Below, in pieces: positions 35,146 to 47,642 of a stretch of DNA of 64,000 nt (position 1 is the stretch's first letter; every line of letters begins with the position of its first letter). Below the pieces are notes generated by a model. It was given only the letters and a program-made list of their open reading frames with translations, was not told the origin of the DNA and searched no databases. Made by a program: the position numbers and the translations under genes. The DNA is from Rhizophlyctis rosea (lineage: Eukaryota; Chytridiomycota; Chytridiomycetes; Rhizophlyctidales; Rhizophlyctidaceae), in NCBI GenBank assembly GCA_027596075.1, contig JADGJC010000040.1, forward strand, positions 1 through 64,000, written 5' to 3'.

Positions 35146-36084
35146 AGCAAGGATGCAGCGAATGCGGGGCGTAATCAGCATTGGATTTAAGAGGTACAAT
35201 CCTGATCTCCACGTATGTATTACGGGGAGAACAAACGCAAGTATTGACTTACGGCACACCAACCAGCGCTCTGTCAATGACCCCTCGGTTTGATATTGTG
35301 ATTGCGGCTCGATTGGTCAACTCCTTCTTGCATCATTATTGAAAGACACTAGAAAGAGGCACAAACCCTTGTGACGAAAAAATGTATACATGATGACGAG
35401 TTCATTCAATGTTGCTCCTGCCGCGAAGGGGAAGCACCACCACTTTGCATGGCAGCAGCCATTCGTTTAACATCTGCATTGGAAAGGTATTGCATTATAA
35501 TTTTATGTTGTGGAGTCACAAAAGGAGATATCCGACGGACAACCCTACTCTTGAGAGGACCTCGAAAAGTCCTCGACTGAAACTGAAAGTGATTGGTCTT
35601 GATGGTAACTCATTCAGAACGGCAAGGAAGAAGGCTCACTACGATCTTGGAAGAAGCACCGGAAAGGATTGCTATGGGAGGAAGCGGTTGCATTGATCCA
35701 CAATGGCAAAAGAGAAAGGTTAAGTGCCAATTCCATCGTTAGCCTTGCCGCGTGGAGGGAGACTATCTTTCCAAAGCGCATGTTGCTCGTTCAGATGGCG
35801 GGATGACAATGGCATCTGAAATCTCCTTTCAGCCTCCAAAGTGCGATAAAACCAAAGTGCGAAGTGCGATGAAACCTGGTACTGAAACCTGAAACTAATA
35901 ATGTTCATCCAGCCATTCTCAAAAGCCGTGCAATACAGGAAAAAAATATCAATCACACACAATGAGCGCCAGTATCCACATTGACCTACTAAGTGGCTAT
36001 TGAGTGCGGTAATATTGTGCCAGTTTGTATGCCTCAGGACATACTATGTGGTCCTCCTCAGCACCGACCCTCCTAAACCCCTCC

Positions 36085-36411
36085 TCAATGCCTCTCATCA
36101 CCTTCATACATAACACCCATCATCTGAGCTGCCTTATCAATAACCCCACTCTTAGTCTGTTCTTGCCTATTAGCCGTCTCGTTATCTACACCCAAAGCAC
36201 GAGCCGCCTTATCAATGACTCCCGACTTTTGCTGCTCGTTCCGTCGCTCGGTAGCGTGGTCAACGCCCATGGCGTTTGTCAGTTTGTCTACGGTGCCGGT
36301 CTTGGCGGGTTCAGGTTGGACACCTCCGAGAGCGTCAATGAGGGGACCGTCGCCTTGGGATTTGCCGGAGGAATAAGGGTTTTTGTCCATGGAGTTGATA
36401 GAGTTGAACAT
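36085..36411 (-). CDS. Small hydrophilic protein with about 25-residue internal repeats
   Basis: A single-exon ORF of 108 residues, charged and Cys-free. Three repeats are clear: TGTVDKLTNAMGVD (from about residue 38), SGVIDKAARALGVD (about 62) and SGVIDKAAQMMGV (about 87). They are joined by polar spacers such as NETANRQEQTK; a degenerate unit, GPLIDALGGV, precedes them. The unit can be written (S/T)G(V/T)(I/V)DKhhphhGVD plus a hydrophilic linker. Repetition at the protein level with diverged codons argues for a real gene. I do not recognise the family; the composition recalls LEA-like or other stress-related fungal proteins, which is only analogy. The third repeat stops early, so a missed 3' exon is possible. 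Confidence 0.65.
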   Translation of the reverse strand: MFNSINSMDKNPYSSGKSQGDGPLIDALGGVQPEPAKTGTVDKLTNAMGVDHATERRNEQQKSGVIDKAARALGVDNETANRQEQTKSGVIDKAAQMMGVMYEGDERH

Positions 36412-37076
36412 ATTGGCAATATGGGTGTTTGGGACTTGTATGGGACTTTTGGGTTTGTAACGGTGGAGTGGACGGGGTTAAGGATTGGTGTTTGGTACAG
36501 TTGAGTATGTAGAGTATGTGTTATGATGCAAAGTGGGTTAGGTGTGGGTTAGGTGTGGGGTTGATGGGGCATTTTGTGCAAATTTCATGATATATAAATC
36601 CCGGTAGGAGGTTGGTAACTTTGGTAGGTGCAAAAAATAGGAACTGGGAAATACTGGAAATGATTGCGATAATATCCGTATTTTAAGACCACTTATGTGT
36701 GAGTGGGCAGGTTGCAACGAACGCGTCAGTGACGTCACCACAGCCGGTGGCAGATGTCGGCTGACATCATCAATCCACGTGACAGAATCCTGTAAATCGG
36801 GGCTCGGCCGCTCAGTCGGAGTCAGACCAGGTATTGCATGAGAGAGTTGAGTTCGCTGCAGCCGCAACTATCATATCAATACCTCTGCAGGCTATGGGGC
36901 TGATGATGCATGGTTGTCTCCTTTTTCGGATTGAACTTATTGTTGCAAGAGGGTATACTGTTGCTCTTGACATCCTATCGATTTCTGTGCACACTATCAA
37001 AATATTCATCCCAATGGTATCCATCCCTCACCCGCCCCTCAATATCCAACCCCCCACCACATCGCATTAGATACCC
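36412..37076. other. Intergenic region between repeat protein and Cache-HAMP genes
   Basis: Holds the promoter of the minus-strand repeat protein (a TATATAAA-like stretch near 36590) and the 3' flank of the Cache-HAMP gene. I looked here for a missing output domain of that receptor and found none. Confidence 0.55.
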
Positions 37077-39905
37077 TCAACGATATCCAGTCGTGGTTAC
37101 CCCCCCTCGAGTTTTCAATGGGGCATTGGTCGCATTTGTTGTAGAACCAGAACCAGAGACATTCGTGCCAATTTGCAGAGATTTGTTTCTTCGGATAGCG
37201 GCAGCACTGTGGAGAAAAAAGGCAACCATCGAAAGGTCAACGCTGAGTCTGCCACGGACAATTCAAATCACCGGGAACGGATAACTACAGCAACTTACAA
37301 AGCTTTGCACATGGTATCAAACACGCTCTCCATGGTGCGGATTTCGGTGACCAAACTCCGGTGCTAAAAGGAAACGGAGCAGATAGAGGATGAGCTTCCA
37401 GCTCATGCATCGTGAAGACGCCAAGAAACTCAAAGTCTGAGGCTTTCCATTGTACTTACGTTGAGGATACCAGACTTCAACACTGAGAAATCGAACTTCG
37501 TGATCTATATCACAGAAAAAAAACGCATCAGCAATCCAATGAACCAAAGGTCACTCTCATACTTAAATGAGTGCAAGACCATCCATATTTTACCTCCGTC
37601 ATGGCCGTAGTCAAAGTGTGGAGGGGTCGAACGATCAACGTAATGAGGATAACACCAATGGTTGTAACGCAAACAGCAACGACCGCCGAAGTGATTGTGC
37701 TGTCGTTGCAAGTCAGTTTCACAGTATTCTAAGCTGAACAGCACTCTTGAGTGGCGTGAACGGAAACTCATACCCTTTTTGCTGCCCACTATCAATTTGC
37801 GAGAAAAAGTCCGAGCGCGGAATTGCGATCCTACAAAACATAACCAACCAGTCGTCAGCATCATCACAAGAAAGCAAATTTGTTCCAGCTCAAACAAGAC
37901 TTACACCAACGCCATCGACATAGGCTCCATAGAAATAATCTTCGAACTCACAAAATACTGCTTCCCAACAATCTCCGTCTGCGTAAGGTATTCATCCGGA
38001 ATATGATCCACAGTCTACCAAAAAATGAGGATCGCATAAGCACTTCCCGCTACCTTTACTTCTGCAAAACCTCACCAAAAAACAGTTCAACCTACCTTGA
38101 ACTCCCCCAAAAGCATTTGCCCAACACCACTAACAACCGGATTGACACTCCCCGTGAAGTTATACCGTGTCGTCAAATTCGCACTAGCATCTGGATCACT
38201 ACTCGCAATCATCACTCCAGTGGATTCAACTAGCATTGTCACGGCATTCGCAGTTGGTTTCAATGTCTGAAGCACCGTTGCCAGCGTATGAGCGGTATAC
38301 ATAAGTGACGAAGCTCGGTAGAGTTTTTGCCCGTTTTCAGAGTAAACGCGGTTGTATTGGATGCCGGCACCGTAGCCCTAATATGGAGCAAGCGGATATA
38401 TTAGCTGTTAATGCAAAAGGATATGCCTACACCGTCCGAAAAAAAACACCCTACCTTCAAAGGATATTGAATAGTATTCCAATACCCCTCCGTCCTCGGC
38501 GGATCACTCGTCATAAACCCATCTGTCTCCGCCTTATACAACCCAGCAAGGTACGCCGCGGGGATAAACAAGGTCTCGTTATAATACGGCGAGGACGAGT
38601 TGAAGGGAACTCCCGTGGCTGTGATGCACACAGGGTAAGTGTCACGCCCTGTCAGGAAATGCGGGAATGGTTCGCCAACACTTACTGGGGTCGAGCAAAT
38701 TAGTGAACATGCCGATAGGACCGTGGACGTAGTCCAGGTAACCGTACATGGGGGCGTTGGCGCCCATGACCATGGCGGTGGTGGTGTTGTAGACATGGGA
38801 GATGGGCTGAAAAAGGAGGCACCGACAACAGATAAGCCATCCTCGTCAACATAATGCTCGGATCGCACCAGCCAATACTCTCAAACGAGATCCATTACAC
38901 AACGTACCGAAATGAGACCATCAGGCGACAGCTCGCCCGTTATGTTCGGATAAGTAGTGAAGACGATGTTGGTGATGAACTAATGTGAAGAGCCCATAAT
39001 GATGAGATACATCAATGCAAAACATGAAACCCCAAGCGTCAAACTCATACCGGCAAATTCTTCGTAATCAAATACACTTCCGATACAGCTGCAACAGAGT
39101 ATGCAAAAAAAAATCAGTCAAAGTCCTCATACAAAAAACCGCTTCACAATCCAGATGGACATCCGGACGGTTCGCACACACCAACCCACCAATCGGATTC
39201 TTAGTATAATCATCAACATTCATAATCCAATCCCTAACATCCTTATTCCGCATGGTACTCTCAACCGCAATTTTCGGTTGGTCAAGCATAAGGCTGATTT
39301 GGGATGCGGAGAAGCGGGCGGAGTTCTAGGTGCAAAAAAAGTGAGTCAACAACATCGGTAAATGCCCAGCGATTGAAGGTATTGAGTATAACATACCATG
39401 ATCAAATCAGCAGACAAGGACGACATCCCCGTGTTAGCGGATTGCCGCATGATGAGACCCATGGGGAGGACGACAGAGAGGACGTTCACGACCTTTTGAA
39501 ACGAAAAAAAAACGTTAGATACTGGGAGCAACATAGTGCGGTCAACTTGCGCGCTGTGAGACGCTGTGAGCCGCATGTAGTGCAGTATGTTTGAACTCAC
39601 CAAAATACTCGCAGTCATAACCCCCAACGGAACCGAAACCCGATTATACCACGCTATGGGCTTGGCAGCCTGTAAAAGCGGCAACAAAAGAGAACGTCGT
39701 CAGACATCAACATATGAAACTTGCGCTTGTGGGGATTTACAAGGTAGTATGCTCCAACCCCCCATACCTTAGCACCAGCAGCCAACTCCCCAATAGCAAT
39801 ATCCCCTCCCTGTCCTCTTTCCTCATCCTGGAAACTCAGCTTCCGGTCCGCCCGCTCGTCTGAAGCATGAATGCCCGGTGTACTGCCTTTCCGCTCGGAT
39901 TGCAT
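37077..39905 (-). CDS. Cache-HAMP transmembrane receptor without an evident output domain
   Basis: Fifteen exons on the minus strand (39905-39768, 39669-39601, 39492-39397, 39325-39133, 39088-39051, 38979-38908, 38806-38686, 38648-38455, 38377-38096, 38014-37905, 37830-37774, 37699-37594, 37504-37460, 37363-37299, 37206-37077) join in phase and give 571 residues. Layout: cytosolic N terminus; TM1 about 54-80; a long extracellular region (about 150-455) with Cache-like signatures (GYLDYVHGPIGMF, QKLYRASSLMYTAHTLA, VESTGVMIASSDP, VVIAIPRSDFFSQI); TM2 about 459-483 (SAVVAVCVTTIGVILITLIV) directly followed by HAMP (RPLHTLTTAMTEITKFDF). The tail FDTMCKAFAAAIRRNKSLQIG is what normally links HAMP to a cyclase or kinase, but the frame ends about 30 residues later at TGA 37077-37079. 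The extracellular Cache region should bind small molecules; how the signal is passed on is unclear. The short exons are typical of intron-dense zoosporic fungi. Confidence 0.85.
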
Positions 39906-40538
39906 TGTAGTGTCGTCCTTTCCCTCAGATTTGCAGTTGTTATTGAATGTAAGTAAGTGAATCAAAAAAAGTGTTGCGCTCGACACAGCAATTGTACGTA
40001 ATGCTAGGTGGTTGAACAAGTCCCGCCAACAACCAAAGAAGAAATCACCTCCCCACGGGGCCTCCACTCCCCTCCCCCCCTCTTATCTTCGCAAACAATC
40101 TCCCGTCCAGCCGCACCTTCTCCCCCCAACAAACTCTACCAAAATTCTCCCAAAGATCGTTCGATGAGCTCCATTTCCGCCCATCTCCGACCACTCCATT
40201 CGAAAAGTCCCTGGATCAGCGTGTCCATCACATTGATCTGGCACGTCTGGGTAAATATGGCGCGGTTTGTTTACATGGTACGCGTGTGTGAACGAGGGTT
40301 GGCCACGAGATCAAGTTTATGGGTTCCGACGGGCTGGAAAGGGGGTGTTCTAGAAGTTCCCTATAGACCCCTCGACAGCTTTTTGGGCGGAATTCGCCCA
40401 AGTATCCTACAATCCGAATCTATCCTTAATAGATGGGACCAAACAGTGCCTAGGCCCGCAGGTGTAGACTCACTATCATTGTTTGGCACAGCCCACGCTG
40501 TTACATTTTCTTTACTATCCTGCTGAATACTTTTTCGA

Positions 40539-40592
40539 TGTTTTGACGTTTAAGCGAATAATTTTCTTGTTTTGAACGTTTGAGCGAACAAT
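40539..40592. repeat. Diverged tandem pair, about 29-bp period
   Basis: TGTTTTGACGTTTAAGCGAA (40539 on) is followed by TGTTTTGAACGTTTGAGCGA (40568 on). Both contain an ACGTTTRAGCGAAYAAT core. The differences show it is older than the other tandem pairs. Confidence 0.75.
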
Positions 40593-43500
40593 ATATGAAG
40601 TTTCCCGCCTATCCTCAACGACTCATTGACACGTTCATCAAACAAAAGCAACATGGTCAGATGGTTTCATTTCATATAATAAATCAGCTAAATGATCAAT
40701 CGTTGCGATTCATACAATGGGATTGTATGACAAACGAGTGCGATCTATACTGTTCCTGAGGAACAGTTACCTCAAAGCGGAGCGACTCTACCGACTGACA
40801 CTTATGATTCGCTTTGTTTTTGTGCACCCGCTCAACACCTGATGGTCTTGCTTGAATAGCTCTCACAACACAAAAGGTTCTTTTTGGTCTCGGCCTTCGC
40901 CATGTTCTCCAAGCCCAATGATGTTGGGCTCCATGCAAAAAAAGCATCCACCATGATACGCTTTATCACCCCTATGTAGTGTGCCAATATGTGCACTTGC
41001 ACAATTCACCATCACGGCCACGAACAGACTGATTTCCTTTAGTGTCTAGCCTCCAATCCCCTGTCAAAGTCATCTTCATCAGCGATGTGCATTTCCTGCG
41101 GCGGGCCCAAAGTTTGCAAGAACGACAACCAGTGAGATGCGCCATATGCAAGGATGGGGTCAATGCAGCATTTGTATATCGCCAATGTTCTTCCCTCGTT
41201 CAGCTGTCGATGCTCCTTCCCTTTTTTGTGGGAAGTGCAAGAGCGTTGGAATGAATTACCATGTGTATATTACAGTATCACCTTGTCCGATTGACTGATA
41301 TGAAAACTTTGGGACAATCTATTATGCTAAGCCATCAACGTCTTTGGCAAAGCCCATTTTCAACAGGCGATATGGACGTCTCCAGTGGCCTTGCCCGTCA
41401 ACATCCCTTTTAGCGCGAAGCGCCCGGCTTCTTCATATTGCAAATGATAAGACATGAAATCGTAAGGTTGGGCCTAGGTCAGTGCATGGGGCTTTGTTCC
41501 AATAATCTAAGTTGTTTTCCGCCTCCTGCCGAACTATCCCGCGGACCAGCGCCATAAGGAACCGTCAGTTTCTTTGGAAAATGCGTTTGGAGGCACTCCT
41601 TCCAAGAACTCGCTTCTGCTTTTAAATTTTCCCCAGCTGTCCCCTCACCTATGATGTTTCCTCTTCATCACCATTCTCTAAATCGAACTCAAGTCTCACA
41701 GCTCCTTACGGCAAGAAAAAGGATGTCGGCAATAGTAGAGTTTACTATCGGAGTCTTCCATGATATATGTTCATTTGAAGCAGAGGCAAAACGGTTCCAA
41801 TTAGGATGATCAGAATTGCAGGATGTGTGACGTTACTCTGACATCATGGCGGCACATTCAGAGGCTTTCGGATTCCCATTCTGGGGATCCGGCGCACTCA
41901 TAAGGCATTTGGCACTTCCAGGCAACATCATGCCGACAGGAGATTGAACTCCCATCGTGAGCTATCTCGAATGCCATTCTTTTCTTTTGCCATTTCAATT
42001 GACATGCTGATTGTGCTGCCGCGAATTTCAATAGAGTCCAGGAATGCCAACGCTTGTTGGTGAGGATGCTATACGTGGACCAATTCGCTACAACTGACGC
42101 TGACAACGATAGCGGAAAGCCCGCGTTTGGGACGAAGAGATCGTGGACCTCGCCGCTGGCGCTTTTGACTTTTGAATCTTTCTCCACGGAGGCACGCGAA
42201 GGAAAAGGAGAAAGCATTTGAGCAAGGCCCAAACCGTTGTCTACTGATCGCGCATTGGAATCGGCGGAGATTCTGCATACCTTTTAAGATTGGTCAGTCG
42301 CTATCTGGTTTGCCCATTCGGTGATCGTTGCAACGTTACCATGGACCTATACCTGCACTAGTACTGGGCGGCATTTCATCCGGCAAATTCATGCGGAAAA
42401 GGTCAGAAACATAATGACACGGTTGCAATCATCGCAAGCGATAACATTTGCAATTGTTCAAGTTACATGAGTTACGACTAAGACCAAATGACGGTCAATT
42501 CAGTCTTTAGTTGTGTTGGTCACACTCGTATACCCCCACACAGCCCTGTTCTTTCGTCAGGAGATTGAAAGCACCTCACTCTCGCCAAGCGCTCAGCCGC
42601 TCGTATGTTCCATACTGTTGCTCCTATCCGCGATAAAAAATCGCTACCAGCGGGAAACCAGATCACCTCAGCCCCTTGTTTGACGGTAGCGTGCGTGAAA
42701 CTGTAGTTGCCCAATCCCGGAAGGGGTTGGAGCGTAGTGCGATATGTAAGGTCATCAGGCTCACATGAGTCAATGGTGAAGAAAGATGTCCAGTCTCAAT
42801 CTTTCTGGAGTGCTTGGAGCCGTATAGCACTCAAGATTCACGATATTTGGCGTTTTTCATCTCTGGTACAGCGGCAACTGGTTATGGACTCATACACTCT
42901 TTCACATACCCAAGGGAATCATGTGGGCTTTTATGGGGTTAGAAGTGGATCGGGACTATGTACCCATTTCCACTAAAACTAACCAGGAAAACAGTTGAAC
43001 GAAAAAAAGCACAGACACCACCATGGTGACGCACGGTACTTCATTAGTCATAAAAAACCATGCCAATTGCACATCTTCTGGGCCATCCACGGGATCTCTG
43101 ATTGGTATAACAAAATACATACAATAGCTTTCCCTCACGCAATGTTCAACATGAGGGAAGTCGCAATCAGTCAATCCATTTGGACGGAACGGTACCGAAA
43201 GCAAAAAACAAACAATTCTGCCTTAACCAAAAACACGAGAGAGACGAGGAACTGAGTACATCTACTCAACATGGGATATTCTGCGGATTTGATCCCTCGT
43301 GCAACTTCAACCACTCCAGCTGCGAATCAGGCATATGACATTACATTTCGCTTCATAAACATCAATCCAGTCAAGACATATTGGAGAACATGAACCGCCC
43401 TTCAATTGACGGCAAAAGCATTCGTCAGGCATGGTTGGTGCCAACACTGCATTTCATTTTTCCGAATCCTACAGGTGCTTCAGCCTAAATCAAGATGGAA

Positions 43501-45400
43501 TCAATCGATTTTCCAATGGCGCGCTCGAATAAGAAGGTGCTTCAACCCTATGAACAGGCTTTATCCATAATCCCAGCGACTCAATCGACTTGCGACTTGG
43601 TCAATCCTAGTCGGAAAAGTATGGTTGTGTGCATTGCATACGAGTGGTTTCCGAATGTATCGGGAGCGCACAAAAACAAAGCCACAACATTCGATCGCTT
43701 TAGTGAGCGTCAAGGTCCTCATCGTCGCACGGCACTGCTATGAACGATAACGCGTCTCGGCCGTATCTCCCTATTTCGGTGACTCGATCATCACCATCAT
43801 ACCAGTGTCTTGATGTCATAGCAATCAAAACAGAGAATCCTGCTGCTCTGCTGATTCCTCATATGTATTCAGGGCCCAAAAAGTTCATTCCATTCGCTGT
43901 CCCGGATGAATCAGTGAGCATGGTCGAGACCCAAAGCCAGGGTTGCAATTGAAAGAGTAAGCAATACTAGAAAGAAAGGGATTACACCACTGCGCAAAGG
44001 AAAACAACTAAAACACGCCCCGGTCCGGGAACGGGAGACGGGTGTTCCAATTGGGATCAGAGTCAGCTCTCATGAAACACTGCCATTGATTGGGTAGGAT
44101 ACACTTAAACGGAGTAACTACTTTCTTTCATTTCCGTATTCCACACCCTCGCGCTTTGAATGCGCAGTTCCATAACGCGAAGCATCCTTCGTATTTTCTG
44201 CACCAATGCATGCTTTGACGCTTTGTTTTTTGCCTACACGCGGTAAGGCTGTAACCCGGAACAATAGCAGATTTTGGACAATGGAACCGATGACGTATCT
44301 TGCAGCCAACGTTGAGTTGGCACTGTCGTGATACGAATAGTTCCGGTATAACCAAAGTTCCAAGAGACTCCGTCTCCCCAGTGTCGTGGACGCAAGTGTC
44401 CCGGCGTCGCTTCCTCCTGCAAGTCTTGGGTGAATAATATGTGCATAGGTTGAGAGATATCTAGAGCTTTTTGAGCTCCAGGACTCACGAAGGGTGGCAC
44501 GGATCCACAGGAAAAAGGAAAACTCGCAGGACTATGAGGCTGAAGACGTCATCCGCCTGAATTCGGTTTGAAGACAATACAATGCAAAGCAATTCAGCAC
44601 TTATTGCACTCAACATCGGCACCCAATTCATGTAGCAAACATGCATTAAGGTACCCAACCTGCATATGAGCTATTGACCCGCTTCTGTCACCGAGGATGC
44701 CTTCTATGCCTTTTATCCCCTCATCGTAAGTATCGTAGTCCGGATTGGCTTTCTGCTCATTGTGGTCGCCATTCCGCAAAGTCTGGCACGGCCCTTTCTT
44801 CCATAACATCCCAATTACCATTTCCCCAACAAAGCATGGCATGTATTGCCGACCACCATCAGACGCCATCGAGCCGACCAAGTTGTGCCACACACCTTCA
44901 CTGGCTTAACTTTATCATCACGACATGTCTCAATTCCAAAGAAGGACAAGATGGTTTCGGCTGATCATCTCGCAGCATGGACGTTTACTCTCAAAAGCTC
45001 TCGTCAAATGTGTCGCATATCCATGATACTGCTGAATCGGCTCCGGTCAACCATGATTGACGTCAGTGTACCGAGCGATGTCAAGTTCCCAAAAAAGAAA
45101 GGAGTATGTCCAGGAACAAGATATCGCCCAACGGCGAATCGAGCATCTCGGCAGATCATCGGGGCGAGGCGTCTCGAACACTTTGACCCGACATCCAGAA
45201 TAGTACAACATTACAGTTCAGGAACGCCCGACCCAGAAGAAACGACATTGAACCCGCAGATTTTATATGCGACGGAACCAAGCATGAAGATAATTCGCCT
45301 CAAGAAGGTGAATGGCACGCTGAATAGGTGCCGGATAGGCGGTTGACCTTGATTGGTCCACTCGCCCGTTTGCAGTGCGACGTATTGAACGCCATTTCCA

Positions 45401-45477
45401 TAATTGATAGTCTAGCAAAATCGCTCTGCCAAACAGATTCTAATTGATAGTCTAGCAAAATCGCTCTGCCAAACAGA
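45401..45477. repeat. Perfect 37-bp tandem duplication, 40-bp period
   Basis: TAATTGATAGTCTAGCAAAA plus TCGCTCTGCCAAACAGA occurs at 45401-45437 and again at 45441-45477 with no differences seen; three bases separate the copies. Confidence 0.95.
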
Positions 45478-45736
45478 AGTCAAGTGCTGCCAAACACGGT
45501 CGTCGTGAACTGACTCCAATGAGACCCAACCAAGCGGATGCCACTTGATGGTCAATGATCATGGAATATTTGCACCTTGCAGGTGCTCTGCGAGGTTATC
45601 GTGGCCATCAAAAAAGACCTTTCTACTCAAGAAGAATATCCATGCGTCAGGAACCTAACCACTTGAGAAATATGATGCGGACTCCCGCGGACAAAGCCAA
45701 AGGTGTAAGTAATACAAGAGACATTGATATCTACAT

Positions 45737-47551
45737 TCACCGGCCCCACTCCGAATTCACAATATCGTCCGCACCATCCACAACATCGTCCCCACCATCC
45801 CAAACATCCTCCCTCCAATCGTTCTCACCTCTGAGCTCATCTAAAAGGGCTTTATCTACACAGTCCCTGCTTCTGAAATACACCTTCAGCTCCCCACCAC
45901 CGACCCCTTCCACGAACCCCGCACTATTCACCCCGTCTTCATCACCATCGCCCAACCTCCTCTCCCTGACAACCGCATAAATGGGCATACTACGTTCTAA
46001 CAAACGAGACCTCATAATAAGCGGCCCATCTTCCACTATCCAAAACGTCTGATTGACGGCGTCCACAAGAACTCGAAATAAAATCATCCAGGGTAGTTGG
46101 AGCATCAAGAACAAGACCGTTCCGTCTTCTGATGGATACATGGAATCTCCAGTGCCATCATGAGAGTCATATACCTTGATATCCTCATCAGCATCTAAGG
46201 GAACCGTGTGTCTGAGGTGGCGGAGGATGGGCATGTAGCTGAAGGTGTGAAGGTGAGCGAGAGTTGGGAGGTGGTGGATTTTCAGTGTGGTGCCGAATCG
46301 ACGGATGAGGTGGCTGCGGGTAAGGTGTCGTTCCTCCGGATCGTCGTGAGAGGTTCCATGCATATCTTCAAAAATGGCACTCGCCAACAGCTTTCGGTCC
46401 GCAAGACGGTAAAGAGTAAAGCGAGATAGTCCGATCCCATCCGATGCCCCAACTTTCTTTCCGCCATCAGAATCATCTTTCGCCCCAACGGCTCGCCTAA
46501 CTTCCAACGCCACCACCTCATTCAAAGTCCAGAACGCATCGCTTTCCTCACCCCACAACTCCCGCACTTCGGGAACGCCACCACCAGCAGCCTCCTCACC
46601 CTTCACAACCTCCCAGAACGTACGCCTCACAGTATCGGACATGCAGTGATCACTACCGGTTTTCTCTTGCGTCATGCAAAATTGGCCACACACGAAAACG
46701 AAAGGCCAACAATAAGAATCCCGTCGAAGAATACGAGGAAGTCGGACGCTCCTCTTCTGAATGACGTCATAAAATTCCACTTCGTAATGATGTATGTACT
46801 CACTCAGATGGACGTAGGGGAACTGCGGGCGGTATGACGAACGAGATGTTAGGCCCTGATCGAATGATGCGTCTATTGTGTAATCAGGGTCCGCTGTGGT
46901 CAGGTTTGTCCCTTGTCGCTTTTTGAGGTAGACAAACGAGCATCAGTCAGGAGGGGTCCGACTGATCGAAAAGTTGTCCGGACAGGGTAATGTGGGGGCA
47001 AAAAAACGGTATGCACTCACCCAGTAGACTTCTCCCTTGCCAACATCTCTCATACCATATAATCGGCCCAACTCTGAATTCCCTCCCTGTAACATTATCG
47101 CCCCAATCATGCGGCAGAACACCGACGTGGCAACGCCCAATATCTGGCGTGGAGGGCATGGCCTCGTCCGACTTGAGGATGATTGGCGCCAGATGTTTGA
47201 CTTTGGGATCGTGCCATGGAAGATTCCATGCCTCGAAAAGCCAAAATTTCATCAGAGAATTAGCGAATGAGGACTAAGTAATCTGAATATGCAAACACTC
47301 ACCCAAAACAAAGAAGCCAAATCCTTCCACCTCTCACCGTCACACAACGTCATAGTGCCGTCGCCAAACTCTCTCTCGACTTTCGGTTTCCATGTCGGCG
47401 CATCTGGAGCGGAGTCCAGCAATTTGCGAAACGTGGAGCAGACCGCTGCAAGTCGGAAGGTGGTGGGGATATTGCTTGCGGCTAAAATGAGGATGTGGAT
47501 ATCTTCCGGGAGATCGAGGAGTGCTAATGGGGTGGTGGGTGATGGGATCAT
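45737..47551 (-). CDS. F-box domain protein (second)
   Basis: Three exons on the minus strand (47551-47303, 47200-47021, 46918-45737) give 536 residues. An F-box lies at about residues 9-50: LALLDLPEDIHILILAASNI, then TTFRLAAVCSTFRKLLD and APTWK. The rest is a large unrecognised domain with WDLF-like hydrophobic strands, for example LFLMLQLPWMILFRVLVDA and NQTFWIVEDG. A role as an SCF ligase adaptor is inferred from the F-box. Exon 1 and its GTGAGT donor are solid. For exon 2 I prefer the frame containing GNSELGRLYGMRDVGKGEVYW, since the alternative would need a 29-nt intron; its acceptor (after CCCAAAG) is weak, so this exon is provisional. Exon 3 is long and continuous. A TATATAAA lies about 85 bp upstream of the ATG. 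Layout is similar to the F-box gene at 13289. Confidence 0.75.
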
Positions 47552-47634
47552 CGGTCAAGGGAGCCAGCAAATGTTTTTGATCTGGTTGAGTCAATGACGG
47601 GCAAACGGTGGTGGGGAAATGTGAGGGGTTGGAA

Positions 47635-47642
47635 TTTATATA
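47635..47642 (-). promoter_or_regulatory. Candidate TATA box of the second F-box gene
   Basis: TATATAAA on the minus strand, 84-91 bp upstream of the start codon at 47551. Position and sequence agree with a TATA box. Confidence 0.5.

Larger units (their letters stand above)
32523..36084. other. Intergenic region, 3.6 kb
   Basis: Promoter of the alpha-galactosidase at the left. No recognisable gene beyond it. A perfect-looking 115-bp tandem duplication lies at 34916-35145. Confidence 0.5.
39906..45736. other. Gene-poor stretch, 5.8 kb
   Basis: The left end must hold the Cache-HAMP promoter. No domain-bearing ORF is visible. It contains a diverged tandem pair (40539-40592) and a 40-bp-period tandem duplication (45401-45477). 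The plus-strand ORF 40008-40526 is pyrimidine-rich promoter sequence, not convincing coding sequence. Confidence 0.5.

Noticed and set aside
38809..38878. Possible extra Cache-HAMP exon reading YWLVRSEHYVDEDG
   Set aside because: Using it would need a 30-nt intron and would leave the next segment in the wrong frame. The acceptor after TTTTTCAG at 38807 removes it and restores a good Cache-like frame.
40008..40526. 172-codon plus-strand ORF
   Set aside because: It overlaps the promoter of the Cache-HAMP gene. The peptide is a mixture of Pro/Ser-rich and random sequence without domains.
47021..47278. Alternative frame for F-box exon 2 (starting SSFANSLMKFWLF)
   Set aside because: It would require a 29-nt first intron, far shorter than others here, whereas the chosen frame uses a 102-nt intron. 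The weak acceptor keeps some doubt.
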